From positions 1 to 20,079 of the forward strand of contig JAISHN010000096.1 of the NCBI GenBank assembly GCA_031262635.1: a DNA stretch of 20,079 nt, given 5' to 3'. The notes under the pieces are model-generated. The model ran no database searches and was not told the origin of the DNA. It saw only the letters and a program-made list of their open reading frames with translations. Shown piece by piece: positions 6,025 through 13,418 of this stretch; the first letter of the stretch is position 1; each line of letters starts with the position of its first letter. A program made the position numbers and the translations under genes. The DNA is from Holosporaceae bacterium. GTDB lineage: Bacteria > Pseudomonadota > Alphaproteobacteria > UBA3830.

Positions 6025-7296
6025 TTACCGCTTTTTATTTATAGAATCAAAAACCTTGCGCGTAGCTTCGTCGATTTGTTTTAAAGCGTCGTTTTTAGCG
6101 GTTTCGGCCGCGAGTTTTGAGATTGCGCTTAATTTTTCAGGATCAGACATCAGTTCAGAACAAATTTTACAAATATCGTCGGAATCTTTTACTTCAAACG
6201 CTACTCCTTTTTTTTGCAGCATATCTCTAGTTTCTAAAGCGCTGTCCATAAAAGGACCGTGTAAAACGGGCTTGCCGAGAGCGACCGGTTCGAAGATATT
6301 GTGTCCGCCTATTGGAACGAGCGAGCCTCCGACGAAACAAACGTCCGACGCTCTGTAAAACGTCCCTACTTCGCCGTAAGCGTCGACGCAGACGACGTCG
6401 CAATCGTTAGAAAAATTATTTTCCGATCTTAAACAGAACTTTGTAGAATGTTTTTTGAAGATTTCGCATATTCTTTTCATGCGAGTTAGATGCCTCGGAA
6501 TAATTACGGTTACAATATCGAATTTCTTTTTTAGTTTCTCATGAGCTTCCAATATGACGTCTTCTTCGCCTTCATGAGAGCTGGCCGCTGTGAAAACTCT
6601 CTTGCCGGCGTAGGCTTCCTGAAATTTTTTCAGCAGATCCTCGTCGCAAGGCAGCGGATCGTTCGCGTATTTTAGATTGTCCATGCGGCTTGTGTTTTTT
6701 GGAGAGAAAAGTCGGTATCTTTCGAGATCAATTTCCGATTGAGCTAAAATAGCGGCGACTTTTTGAAGGGTCTCCGTAAGGAAATTTTTGAACGCGCTCC
6801 ATTTGCGAAACGATTTCAGCGACAATTTAGCGCTTATAAGAAAAATCGGTATTTTGCGTTTGTAGAGCGAGTCTATTGCTATAGGCCAGATTTCCGACTC
6901 TAGAAAAAACGCCGCGCTTGGCCGCCAATAGTCCAAAAATTTTTTAACCCAGAACGGATTGTCGACCGCGGAGAATTGATGCTCGCATCCGTCGATCTTC
7001 GCAATTTTCGGAGACAGCATGTCGGCGGACGTAACCGTAATTGTCGTTATCAATACGTTCAATTTTGGAAACCGTCTTTTGAGATGATTAACGTAACTCA
7101 TAGCGGCGGTAGATTCTCCAACGCTGGCCGCGTGAATCCACACTAGTTTCCCGCTAGGCCTTTCCGCCGTCGGTATTCCAAAACGATTTTTCACGCTCTC
7201 GATTTTTTCTTTTCCATAAAAACATCGCGCGTAAAAATACGCTCTTAAAAATGGGGAAAGAAGAACGGATAAGACTTTATAAACGTTCAAAAGCAC
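6025..7296 (-). CDS. waaA: 3-deoxy-D-manno-octulosonic acid (Kdo) transferase
   Basis: WaaA/KdtA adds Kdo from CMP-Kdo to the lipid A precursor at the inner membrane, the first inner-core step of LPS synthesis. 423 residues, the usual length. A hydrophobic N-terminal anchor (about 8-25) is followed by WIHAASVGES (53-62), where Glu61 is the family's catalytic base, then the acceptor-domain motif FFLESEIWP (130-138), AASSHEGEE (237-245), and the donor-domain block FVGGSLVPIGGHNIFEPVALGKPVLHGP (321-348). The start is GTG 7296; AGGAG overlaps the stop of the upstream LD-carboxypeptidase gene 9 bases away, which indicates coupled translation. It implies that the organism makes LPS. Whether it adds one or more Kdo residues is not visible. 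Confidence 0.95.
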   Translation of the reverse strand: MLLNVYKVLSVLLSPFLRAYFYARCFYGKEKIESVKNRFGIPTAERPSGKLVWIHAASVGESTAAMSYVNHLKRRFPKLNVLITTITVTSADMLSPKIAKIDGCEHQFSAVDNPFWVKKFLDYWRPSAAFFLESEIWPIAIDSLYKRKIPIFLISAKLSLKSFRKWSAFKNFLTETLQKVAAILAQSEIDLERYRLFSPKNTSRMDNLKYANDPLPCDEDLLKKFQEAYAGKRVFTAASSHEGEEDVILEAHEKLKKKFDIVTVIIPRHLTRMKRICEIFKKHSTKFCLRSENNFSNDCDVVCVDAYGEVGTFYRASDVCFVGGSLVPIGGHNIFEPVALGKPVLHGPFMDSALETRDMLQKKGVAFEVKDSDDICKICSELMSDPEKLSAISKLAAETAKNDALKQIDEATRKVFDSINKKR

Positions 7297-7305
7297 TAAA
7301 TTCTC

Positions 7306-8346
7306 CTATTTCGTCTTTGCTTTGTTTGTTTTGCCAAAGCGTTTTGATGTATTTATAATCATTTTACTATCGCGCAGTTCAGCCGTCGCGTTGTATATCA
7401 GCGGCATATTATGCTCGCCGTGTCCGAATTGATCGGTTATGTAAACAGGAATTGGAAGATTAGCGCAAAATCCTTTTAGATACGGAACTAAGTTTCCCTC
7501 TTCTTTAACTTTATGAAAATGTCCCAAAACTAACGCTTTTACGTTATCTAATTTACCGGCTTCTTTCAGATGATACAGCATGCGATAAATGTGCTGCGGT
7601 TCCATGTATATATCCTCTAGAAAAAGAATTTTTCCGTCGGTTTGAATTTCCCAGTATGTTTTTAAGCTATTTTCAATTATCGAAAGATTGCCGCCGGTTA
7701 ATCTGCCGACAACTCTTTCTTGCGTTTGAGCTTTATAATTGAAAGGAACGACTCCGCTAATCTCATAGGAGTCTATTTTATTTTCTAAGATATTTAGCAG
7801 CGTTTCAAATTTGTCTTTTGAAAACGAATATTTTTCTAGATAAATCAAAAGCGGAGCGTGAATAACCTTCCAATTCGGCCATTTTTGAGAAACGAAAATA
7901 TTCATCGACGTTGCGTCGCAGAATCCGATTAAAGTTTTTGACGAACTCGGCGGCGGCAGGCGATTTAAAGAAGCGATCAGTCTTGACGTTCCGTATCCGC
8001 CTCGCATATGCCAGACGATTTCTTTATCGGAATTTACCGCGTCGATAAAATTGTTCAGTCGAGCGTCGTCCGTATCGGCTCCTCGGAAAATATCTTTGTT
8101 TATTAAAGTATATTCTGGAATATTTACGCCGTATTTGTCGGCGATGCTCTTCATTTTAACCGCAAGTCCAGGTCTAATTCCGCCGCCGGTAACGACTACG
8201 GTCATATTTAACTTTGCAATTCTGCGACAAATTTCGTCGTATTCTTCGTCGTCATTTATCGCAACCGGCGTTTCTTTATTTTCGACGACGCGTTCCGAAC
8301 AGCCAAAAAGCAGACAAATTAGAAATAAGCCGGCGATTTTTCGCAT
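7306..8346 (-). CDS. LD-carboxypeptidase-like S66 peptidase, lipoprotein, Ser-to-Cys at the nucleophile
   Basis: S66 LD-carboxypeptidases remove the terminal D-Ala from murein tetrapeptides during wall recycling. 346 residues. The N-terminus MRKIAGLFLICLLFGC carries a lipobox (LFGC, Cys16), so the protein is probably membrane-anchored and faces the periplasm; classical LdcA is cytoplasmic. Family signatures: MRGGYGTSRL (114-123), LIGFCDATSM (139-148), GRLTGGNLSII (214-224), LFLEDIYMEPQHIYRML (241-257) and DQFGHGEHN (305-313). In P. aeruginosa LdcA the triad is Ser115-Glu217-His285, with Ser in 'GFSD'. Here the matching residues are Cys143, Glu244 and His309 at almost the same spacing, so the nucleophile is Cys (codon TGC). 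It may be a thiol peptidase, a changed function, or inactive. It starts 4 bases after the flavoenzyme gene and 9 before waaA, so is probably co-transcribed. Confidence 0.88.
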   Translation of the reverse strand: MRKIAGLFLICLLFGCSERVVENKETPVAINDDEEYDEICRRIAKLNMTVVVTGGGIRPGLAVKMKSIADKYGVNIPEYTLINKDIFRGADTDDARLNNFIDAVNSDKEIVWHMRGGYGTSRLIASLNRLPPPSSSKTLIGFCDATSMNIFVSQKWPNWKVIHAPLLIYLEKYSFSKDKFETLLNILENKIDSYEISGVVPFNYKAQTQERVVGRLTGGNLSIIENSLKTYWEIQTDGKILFLEDIYMEPQHIYRMLYHLKEAGKLDNVKALVLGHFHKVKEEGNLVPYLKGFCANLPIPVYITDQFGHGEHNMPLIYNATAELRDSKMIINTSKRFGKTNKAKTK

Positions 8347-8350
8347 GAAT

Positions 8351-9730
8351 TTAGTATCCAGCTAAAATACGCTCGACTAATTGCTTAGTCGTCGGGATAA
8401 AATTATTCGCGTAAAATGGATCTTCTCCAAAACGATAAGCGCTATGTCCGGCGAACATCAGAATCTTTTCGAGATCGCCGCCATGAGCCGCGGCTTGAAG
8501 GCTTTTTTGTATGCAGAAACTGCGAGGATCGGGAATTTTTCCAGTCGATCCGTCGCGTTGACTCCAGCCGCTAAATCTACACGCGCTCAAACAGCCGCAG
8601 CAAGTTTTCTGATCATGCAAAATTTCCTTAGACTGTTCTGGAGTTACGAAAACTACGGTATTTGAAGGAGTAAGCATAGCCGTTGAAAATCCGTCGGCGA
8701 TCCAAGACTTAACCTGATTGGCTTTGCTTGCGTCAATATATACTTCTCGTCCGGCGACCGTCGCGGTCAAAGAAGAAGTTTCTACTACGTCGACCTGTTG
8801 TCTCTCTTGCAAAGCTAATAAATAGCTTACTTTTTCATTATTGACGGCGGAAGAATAGAATCCGGTCGGACTTAGCGGAGTTAGTTTTACGTCGCCTTTT
8901 TTAAGCGACATAAGCTTCGGCTGCCAAGCTTTTGCGACCGGACACTCCGTCGTCAAAATCGGCCGCGTTCCGAATTGGAAAGCCGTCAGCCCTAATTCGG
9001 GGTTGTTTATATAATCTTCCCATTCGGAAAGCTGCCAAACGCCGCCGGCTATAATTATCGGAAGATTTTGCAGAGCGAATTCATTCATCGCCTTACGAAG
9101 TTCGACAAGTCGTAGGTATGGATTCTTAGGTTTCAGCGGATCCTCAGCATTCGATAGTCCGTTGTGTCCGCCGGCGAGCCATGGGTCTTCGTAAACGACT
9201 CCGCCGAGAAAATCCAACGCTTTTTTAAACGATCTACGAAACAAAGCGGAAAACGCTCTTGCGGAAGATACGATCGGATAATAAAAAACTCCGAATTTTG
9301 ACGCTATTTCTCCAAGACCGTAAGGCATGCCCGCCCCGCAGACTACGCCGTGGATAAAGTCTTTTGCTTTTTCAAGAATGCCGTTGAGAATTTCTTCGCT
9401 AGCCCCCATTTCCCACATAATGTTCATGTGAATTCGGCCTTTGCCGTTCGATCTTTCGCGAGCGATTTTCGCTTGAGCAATTCCGCCGTCTATCGCGTAA
9501 GCGACTAATTCATGCCGACGCTCCAAACGAGTTTTTCCATGGTAAACTTGCGGAATAACGTTTCCGTTTTCATCGTAAGAATCGGCGTTTACCGCCGAAA
9601 ACGTCCCGACTCCGCCTTCGGCCGCCCACGCTCCGCAGGTTTCGCCGTTTGAAATCGAGATTCCTTTTCCGCCTTCGACTATAGGCAGGACTTCAGCTCC
9701 AGAAAATTTCTGTAAGTCTAATTTTACCAC
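8351..9730 (-). CDS. Nitronate monooxygenase / NPD-type FMN oxidoreductase with C-terminal cysteine cluster
   Basis: 459 residues, a TIM-barrel flavoprotein of the nitronate monooxygenase/FabK-like group, cytoplasmic. Visible signatures: an N-terminal glycine stretch AAEGGVGTF (36-44), HMNIMW (101-106) in beta-strand 3, WLAGGHNGLS (184-193) with the conserved His189 of 'AGGHxG', PIIIAGGVW (224-232) for the FMN phosphate, and QFGTRPILTTECPV. The C-terminal part beyond the barrel has a cysteine cluster CCGCLSAC (377-384) plus Cys406, unlike plain 320-350-residue enzymes, and could bind a metal or Fe-S centre. The start is GTG 9730 with AGGAG 5 bases before. It is first gene of the minus-strand run and divergent from parA. 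The substrate is uncertain: database names in this family often do not reflect the real reaction. Confidence 0.8.
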   Translation of the reverse strand: MVKLDLQKFSGAEVLPIVEGGKGISISNGETCGAWAAEGGVGTFSAVNADSYDENGNVIPQVYHGKTRLERRHELVAYAIDGGIAQAKIARERSNGKGRIHMNIMWEMGASEEILNGILEKAKDFIHGVVCGAGMPYGLGEIASKFGVFYYPIVSSARAFSALFRRSFKKALDFLGGVVYEDPWLAGGHNGLSNAEDPLKPKNPYLRLVELRKAMNEFALQNLPIIIAGGVWQLSEWEDYINNPELGLTAFQFGTRPILTTECPVAKAWQPKLMSLKKGDVKLTPLSPTGFYSSAVNNEKVSYLLALQERQQVDVVETSSLTATVAGREVYIDASKANQVKSWIADGFSTAMLTPSNTVVFVTPEQSKEILHDQKTCCGCLSACRFSGWSQRDGSTGKIPDPRSFCIQKSLQAAAHGGDLEKILMFAGHSAYRFGEDPFYANNFIPTTKQLVERILAGY

Positions 9731-9814
9731 AAACGCTCCTAAATTTTGCGAAACTCATATTAATATAATATCTAAAAAATTACACCGTAAAATCCGCGCG
9801 ACGCAAACGGCCTC

Positions 9815-9849
9815 TCTCAATTGAGAAATCCCTTGTTCCGCGTTATACT
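9815..9849 (+). promoter_or_regulatory. parAB promoter with a palindrome over the -35 box
   Basis: TTGAGA (9821-9826), 17-base spacer, TATACT (9844-9849); each box is 5 of 6 to consensus. The perfect 12-bp palindrome TCTCAATTGAGA (9815-9826) includes the whole -35 box, a place where a repressor, possibly ParA/ParB or another factor, could bind. The leader then has a small hairpin (CTCG...CGAG, 9855-9868) close to the parA ATG, which has only a weak ribosome site (GCGAG). Confidence 0.65.
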
Positions 9850-9876
9850 CCGTCTCGTTTTTGCGAGCGAGAATCA

Positions 9877-10638
9877 ATGTCTACCGTAGTTTCCGTGATA
9901 AATCAAAAAGGAGGAGTCGGAAAAACGACTACCGCCGTCAATCTGGCGACCGCTTTAGCCGCCGTCGGTAAAACCGCGTTAGTCCTTGATCTGGATCCGC
10001 AGGGAAACGCTACTACGGGATTCGGCATAGGAAAAAACAGAGGCCGTCATAATAGCTACGGCGTTTTGCTCGGATTAGTCGATCCGCGGGAAGTAATCGT
10101 CGAAACGTATGTGAGCGGCTTGTTCGTCATTCCGTCGACAATAGATTTATCCGCCGCGGAAGTGGAGCTGTTCTCCCAAAAAGACCGCGAAAGCAAATTA
10201 AAAAAAGCCATTTCCAATCTAGAGTACGACTACATATTGATAGACTGTCCGCCAGGATTTGGATTAATCAACATAAACGCCCTTAACGCTTCAAACAAAG
10301 TCATTATTCCGTTACAATGCGAATTTTTCGCGCTCGAAGGATTAGCCCAGTTGTTTAGCACGATCCAGAGCGTGAAAAGCGCGGTCAATAAAGACTTAAT
10401 CGTCTCCGGCATTCTTCTAACGATGTACGATCGGCGAAACAGCTTAAGCGCGACCGTCGCAAACGACGTTCGCTCGCATTTTAAAAACCTAGTTTTCAAC
10501 ACCGTTATTCCTAGGAACGTAAAAATCAGCGAAGCGTCTTCTCATGGGACACCGGTAATTTTGTACGACATAAGATCCGCGGGAGCGATCGCCTATATCG
10601 AACTCGCGAGAGAATTTTTAAGCAAGGAATTGAGATGA
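9877..10638 (+). CDS. parA: Chromosome-partitioning ATPase ParA (Soj type)
   Basis: ParA is the nucleoid-bound ATPase that moves ParB-parS complexes and so segregates the origin region. 253 residues, the short chromosomal (Soj) form without the N-terminal helix-turn-helix of plasmid P1-type ParA. Deviant Walker A KGGVGKTT (11-18) with the signature lysine, Walker A' LVLDLDPQGNATTG (35-48), Walker B LIDCPPGFG (121-129). It overlaps parB by four bases (ATGA), so the two are translationally coupled. The promoter and an operator-like palindrome are directly upstream. gidA/gidB (mnmG/rsmG), often the upstream neighbours of soj-spo0J, are absent; the upstream gene is the divergent flavoenzyme. Confidence 0.96.
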   Translation: MSTVVSVINQKGGVGKTTTAVNLATALAAVGKTALVLDLDPQGNATTGFGIGKNRGRHNSYGVLLGLVDPREVIVETYVSGLFVIPSTIDLSAAEVELFSQKDRESKLKKAISNLEYDYILIDCPPGFGLININALNASNKVIIPLQCEFFALEGLAQLFSTIQSVKSAVNKDLIVSGILLTMYDRRNSLSATVANDVRSHFKNLVFNTVIPRNVKISEASSHGTPVILYDIRSAGAIAYIELAREFLSKELR

Positions 10639-11477
10639 CCAATAAATCTTTAGGCAGAGGGCTGTCGGCGTTTTTAGATTTGGAATTAGACGCGACAAAT
10701 TCGGAAAACAACGAGATCGTTAAAATCAAAGTAGACGAAATAAAAGAAAATCCTTTTCAGCCTCGTAAAACTTTCGACGAAGAAGGCCTTAATTCGTTGG
10801 CTGAATCTATAAAAAGGAAAGGCGTTTTGCAGCCGATTTTAGCGCGGAAGCTAGGCGACGGGGAGTATCAGCTGATCGCCGGAGAGCGCAGATTGCGAGC
10901 GTCGAAAGTCGCCGGAATGACGGAAATTCCAGCGATTATCGTTGAAATGAGCAAAGAAGACCAATTAGAAGTCGCGATTCTTGAGAATATTCAGCGGGAA
11001 GACCTGAATCCGTTGGAAGAAGCTGAAGCGTACAAGCGGCTCGTCGACGAATTCGGCCGCACGCAAGAGGAGCTGTCCGAGATTCTCGGCAAAAGCCGCA
11101 GTCATATCGCGAATATATTGAGGTTGCTGACCCTTCCCGACGAAGTTAAGGACATGATCCGAGCCGGAAAGCTCGCGTTCGGACACGCTCGCGCTCTAGT
11201 CGGCGCGGAAGACGCGGTTTCGCTCGCCAAAGAAGCGACGGATCAGTCTATGAACGTCAGACAAGTCGAAGAACTTGTAAAACGCCGCAAAAACGGCGCG
11301 GAAAAGAAAAACGCGGCTTCCTACGTCGATCCAGAAATAGCTAACCTAGCAAATCAGATTTCTTCCTTAGTCGGCTTAAAATCGAACGTGAAATTAAAAG
11401 GAACTTCCGGCGTTATTGAAATAAGTTTCAGTAATCTTGAAGAACTCGACGCGTTTGTTCGCAGATTAAACGTTTAA
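10635..11477 (+). CDS. parB: Chromosome-partitioning protein ParB (Spo0J type)
   Basis: ParB binds parS and spreads along DNA as a CTP-dependent clamp. 280 residues, typical for chromosomal ParB. N-terminal SLGRGLSAFL (5-14), the ParA-stimulating type of peptide; ENPFQPRKTFDEEGLNSLAESIK (38-60); the CTP-binding GERRLRA (83-89); ENIQREDLNP (117-126); a helix-turn-helix around 143-165 (TQEELSEILGKSRSHIANILRL) for parS recognition; a lysine-rich linker; and a C-terminal dimerisation domain (about 231-280). It is coupled to parA by the ATGA overlap. I found no parS-like TGTTTCACGTGAAACA sequence in the window when reading by eye. Downstream, 11478-11707 holds weak hairpins but no strong terminator. 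Confidence 0.96.
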   Translation: MTNKSLGRGLSAFLDLELDATNSENNEIVKIKVDEIKENPFQPRKTFDEEGLNSLAESIKRKGVLQPILARKLGDGEYQLIAGERRLRASKVAGMTEIPAIIVEMSKEDQLEVAILENIQREDLNPLEEAEAYKRLVDEFGRTQEELSEILGKSRSHIANILRLLTLPDEVKDMIRAGKLAFGHARALVGAEDAVSLAKEATDQSMNVRQVEELVKRRKNGAEKKNAASYVDPEIANLANQISSLVGLKSNVKLKGTSGVIEISFSNLEELDAFVRRLNV

Positions 11478-11653
11478 ACGGTAGGAGGTCGTACTTAAGC
11501 TATTTGCTTGAAGGAACGTCGTTCTCCCCTCCCCTACTCCCGTTCGAGCAAGGAAGAAATAATTTGAATCCTCTCTTCGCTCGCAAAAATGACGAAATTT
11601 TTTATAGTTGCGTTAAAAAACTTTCTTCTTTCGTCTAAACGGCTTAAAAATTA

Positions 11654-11682
11654 ATGCTTAATTATTATTTTTGATATATACT
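11654..11682 (+). promoter_or_regulatory. Possible promoter of the Bcr/CflA-type gene
   Basis: TATACT (11677-11682) is a good -10 box; the -35 candidate ATGCTT (11654-11659) at 17 bases is poor, within an A/T-rich stretch. AAAGG precedes the ATG at 11708. The rest of the 230-base gap after parB shows nothing else that I can name. Confidence 0.35.
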
Positions 11683-11707
11683 GCGCGATCTTTGATAAAA
11701 GGTTTGT

Positions 11708-12979
11708 ATGAAAAGGCTTAAGGGAGTTATAAAACGCCTTATTTTGAAAACCGACGGAACGATATCCAATAAAAGGGTGGCGTTTTTCTTGTTATTTCTC
11801 AACGTGGTAACGTCGGCGGCCGTAAGTATTTACCTTCCTTGCTTAAAGCAAATAGCGGTTGATTTAGAAACGACTAACGCCGTAGCGCAAATGACCCTCG
11901 TCACATATTTGATCGGAGAATTCGTCGGCCGCGCCGCTTGCGGCCCCTTTATAGAAGCGTATGGGATCCGAGCGGTAATACTGCCCTCTCTCGCGATTTC
12001 AATAGGAGGACACTGGGGCTGCATGCTCTCAAGTTCCTCCATGACGTTTATGATCATGAGATTCATGCAGGCGATCGGTTCTAGCGTAGTTTACGTGGTT
12101 TCTCAGAGCGTTATTAACGAAAGATTCAACGAAAGAGAAAAAAGCGGAGTATTGGGAATACTCGAATTGTACCAACCTATAGCGTGGATTTTGTCGCCGT
12201 TTGTCGGATCAATATTGGCGGAAATTAGCGATTGGAGAGCGGCTTTTTTAGCGTTGTCGCTAGCTCAACTCGTCGGTTTGGCGTTTTTCTGGGTTTATCC
12301 GGCGAAAGCTTCCGAAAAATCGAGAAAAGTCTTTTTTTCCGCAAAATTTTTCCGCGGCTATAAGCATGTTTTAAATAATTATTCCTTTGTGATTCACGCT
12401 TTGATTCCAGGTTTATTCGCCGGCGGATATATGATATTCGCGACGAGCGCTCCGTTTATCTGCTCGAAATTCGGCCTGAATAATTCCGCAAATATCGCGA
12501 TATTTTCCGCGATTCCGCTGTTTTTTTACGTGCTCGCGACTTTCGCTTACAGAGCTATCGTCAAACGATATCGGCTTAGGATAGCAAGAAGAGTCGGCGC
12601 GTGCGTGTACGGCGTTTTTGGCGTCTACATAGTATATCTGACTCTTCATCATTCGCCGTGGACTCCGATCGCTTTGTTGACGTTAATGTGCCTGCAATGC
12701 GCGGGAAGCGCGTTTCTCGTCCCAACGTCGATATTGAAGGCTCTGCACGCCGCTAACGAATCGACCTGCGTCGGAGCGTCGACCGTGGTTATGTTTAGAA
12801 ATCTTGTCATGTCCGTTTGTATTTCTATGGGAGCGAAATTTAGCGGCAGCATTACTACCGTTATGTCTTGCGTTTTCTTGACAGTGGCGACCGTGTTAGT
12901 CCTTATAATGACGCGTAAGATAATAAAAAACCGAGGAAAAAGAAGACGAGCTTGCGGAATTAATTTACGCGCTCGTTAG
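11708..12979 (+). CDS. MFS transporter, Bcr/CflA (DHA1) type
   Basis: 423 residues, about 12 membrane segments, with a basic N-terminal stretch (MKRLKGVIKR) and a very basic C-terminal tail (RGKRRRACGINLRAR). The segment IYLPCLKQIAVDLETTNAVAQMTLVTYLIGEFVGRAACGP (41-80) lines up with the 'DMYLPALPxIAxDLxxSxxxVQxTLSxFLxGxAxGQLxxGP' beginning of Bcr/CflA drug exporters. Motif C-like LELYQPIAWILSPFVGSILAE follows in TM5. Odd: motif A after TM2 reads GPFIEAYGIRAV (79-90), where 'GPLSDRFGRRP' is usual, so the Asp is Glu and several charges are missing, and the acidic residue before 'YLP' is Ser. It may export drugs or metabolites or import something; the substrate cannot be told. It is a single gene downstream of parAB. 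Confidence 0.85.
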   Translation: MKRLKGVIKRLILKTDGTISNKRVAFFLLFLNVVTSAAVSIYLPCLKQIAVDLETTNAVAQMTLVTYLIGEFVGRAACGPFIEAYGIRAVILPSLAISIGGHWGCMLSSSSMTFMIMRFMQAIGSSVVYVVSQSVINERFNEREKSGVLGILELYQPIAWILSPFVGSILAEISDWRAAFLALSLAQLVGLAFFWVYPAKASEKSRKVFFSAKFFRGYKHVLNNYSFVIHALIPGLFAGGYMIFATSAPFICSKFGLNNSANIAIFSAIPLFFYVLATFAYRAIVKRYRLRIARRVGACVYGVFGVYIVYLTLHHSPWTPIALLTLMCLQCAGSAFLVPTSILKALHAANESTCVGASTVVMFRNLVMSVCISMGAKFSGSITTVMSCVFLTVATVLVLIMTRKIIKNRGKRRRACGINLRAR

Positions 12980-13336
12980 AGAAAATTTTTAATAAATGCG
13001 CACAACCCCGCAACCATTTTTTTTGCAAAACTTCGAAATCGTAAACAAAACAATTTGATACCGGAAAAAGCTATTAAAAACAAATAGTTATGGCGATGCT
13101 TAAAAAGCGGCCAGACTAAAATAACCGCTTGAAAATTTGCGTTTTTTATATGCCGTTTTGGAGATTATCAACAGAGTTATCCACAGCCGCTGCCGATAAC
13201 TATTTTTTTAAAATAAAACAACGGAGTTTACGTTTCTTTTGGTCGTTCTAATTTTGTTCGTCGAGTTTGCTCTACAAATAATGAATTCGCGTCTTCCTCT
13301 TAAAGCGACGATATGCTAATCTTCGACGACTTTTAA
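12980..13336. other. Non-coding gap before the tRNA gene, with origin-like motifs
   Basis: 357 bases without a credible gene. Contents: a hairpin AAGCGG...CCGCTT (13105-13130); two DnaA boxes next to an AT tract (13165-13219, listed separately); and AATTTTGTTCGTCG (13250-13263), identical to part of the terminal region of the MITE copies and perhaps a remnant. The tRNA promoter must lie near the end, where TATGCT around 13313 is a possible -10 box. Confidence 0.6.
13165..13219 (+). promoter_or_regulatory. DnaA-box pair beside an AT-rich tract (second candidate origin element)
   Basis: TTATCAACA (13165-13173, one mismatch) and TTATCCACA (13177-13185, exact consensus) start 12 bases apart. TGCCGATAA (13191-13199) is a weak box in the opposite direction. 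Next comes an A/T-only run (13200-13219, TATTTTTTTAAAATAAAA) that could be the unwinding element. ACAGAGTTATCCACAG around the exact box also occurs in E. coli oriC around its R4 box. It lies 1.7 kb from parB. Confidence 0.5.
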
Positions 13337-13411
<75 letters not shown>

Positions 13412-13418
13412 GGAGTTT

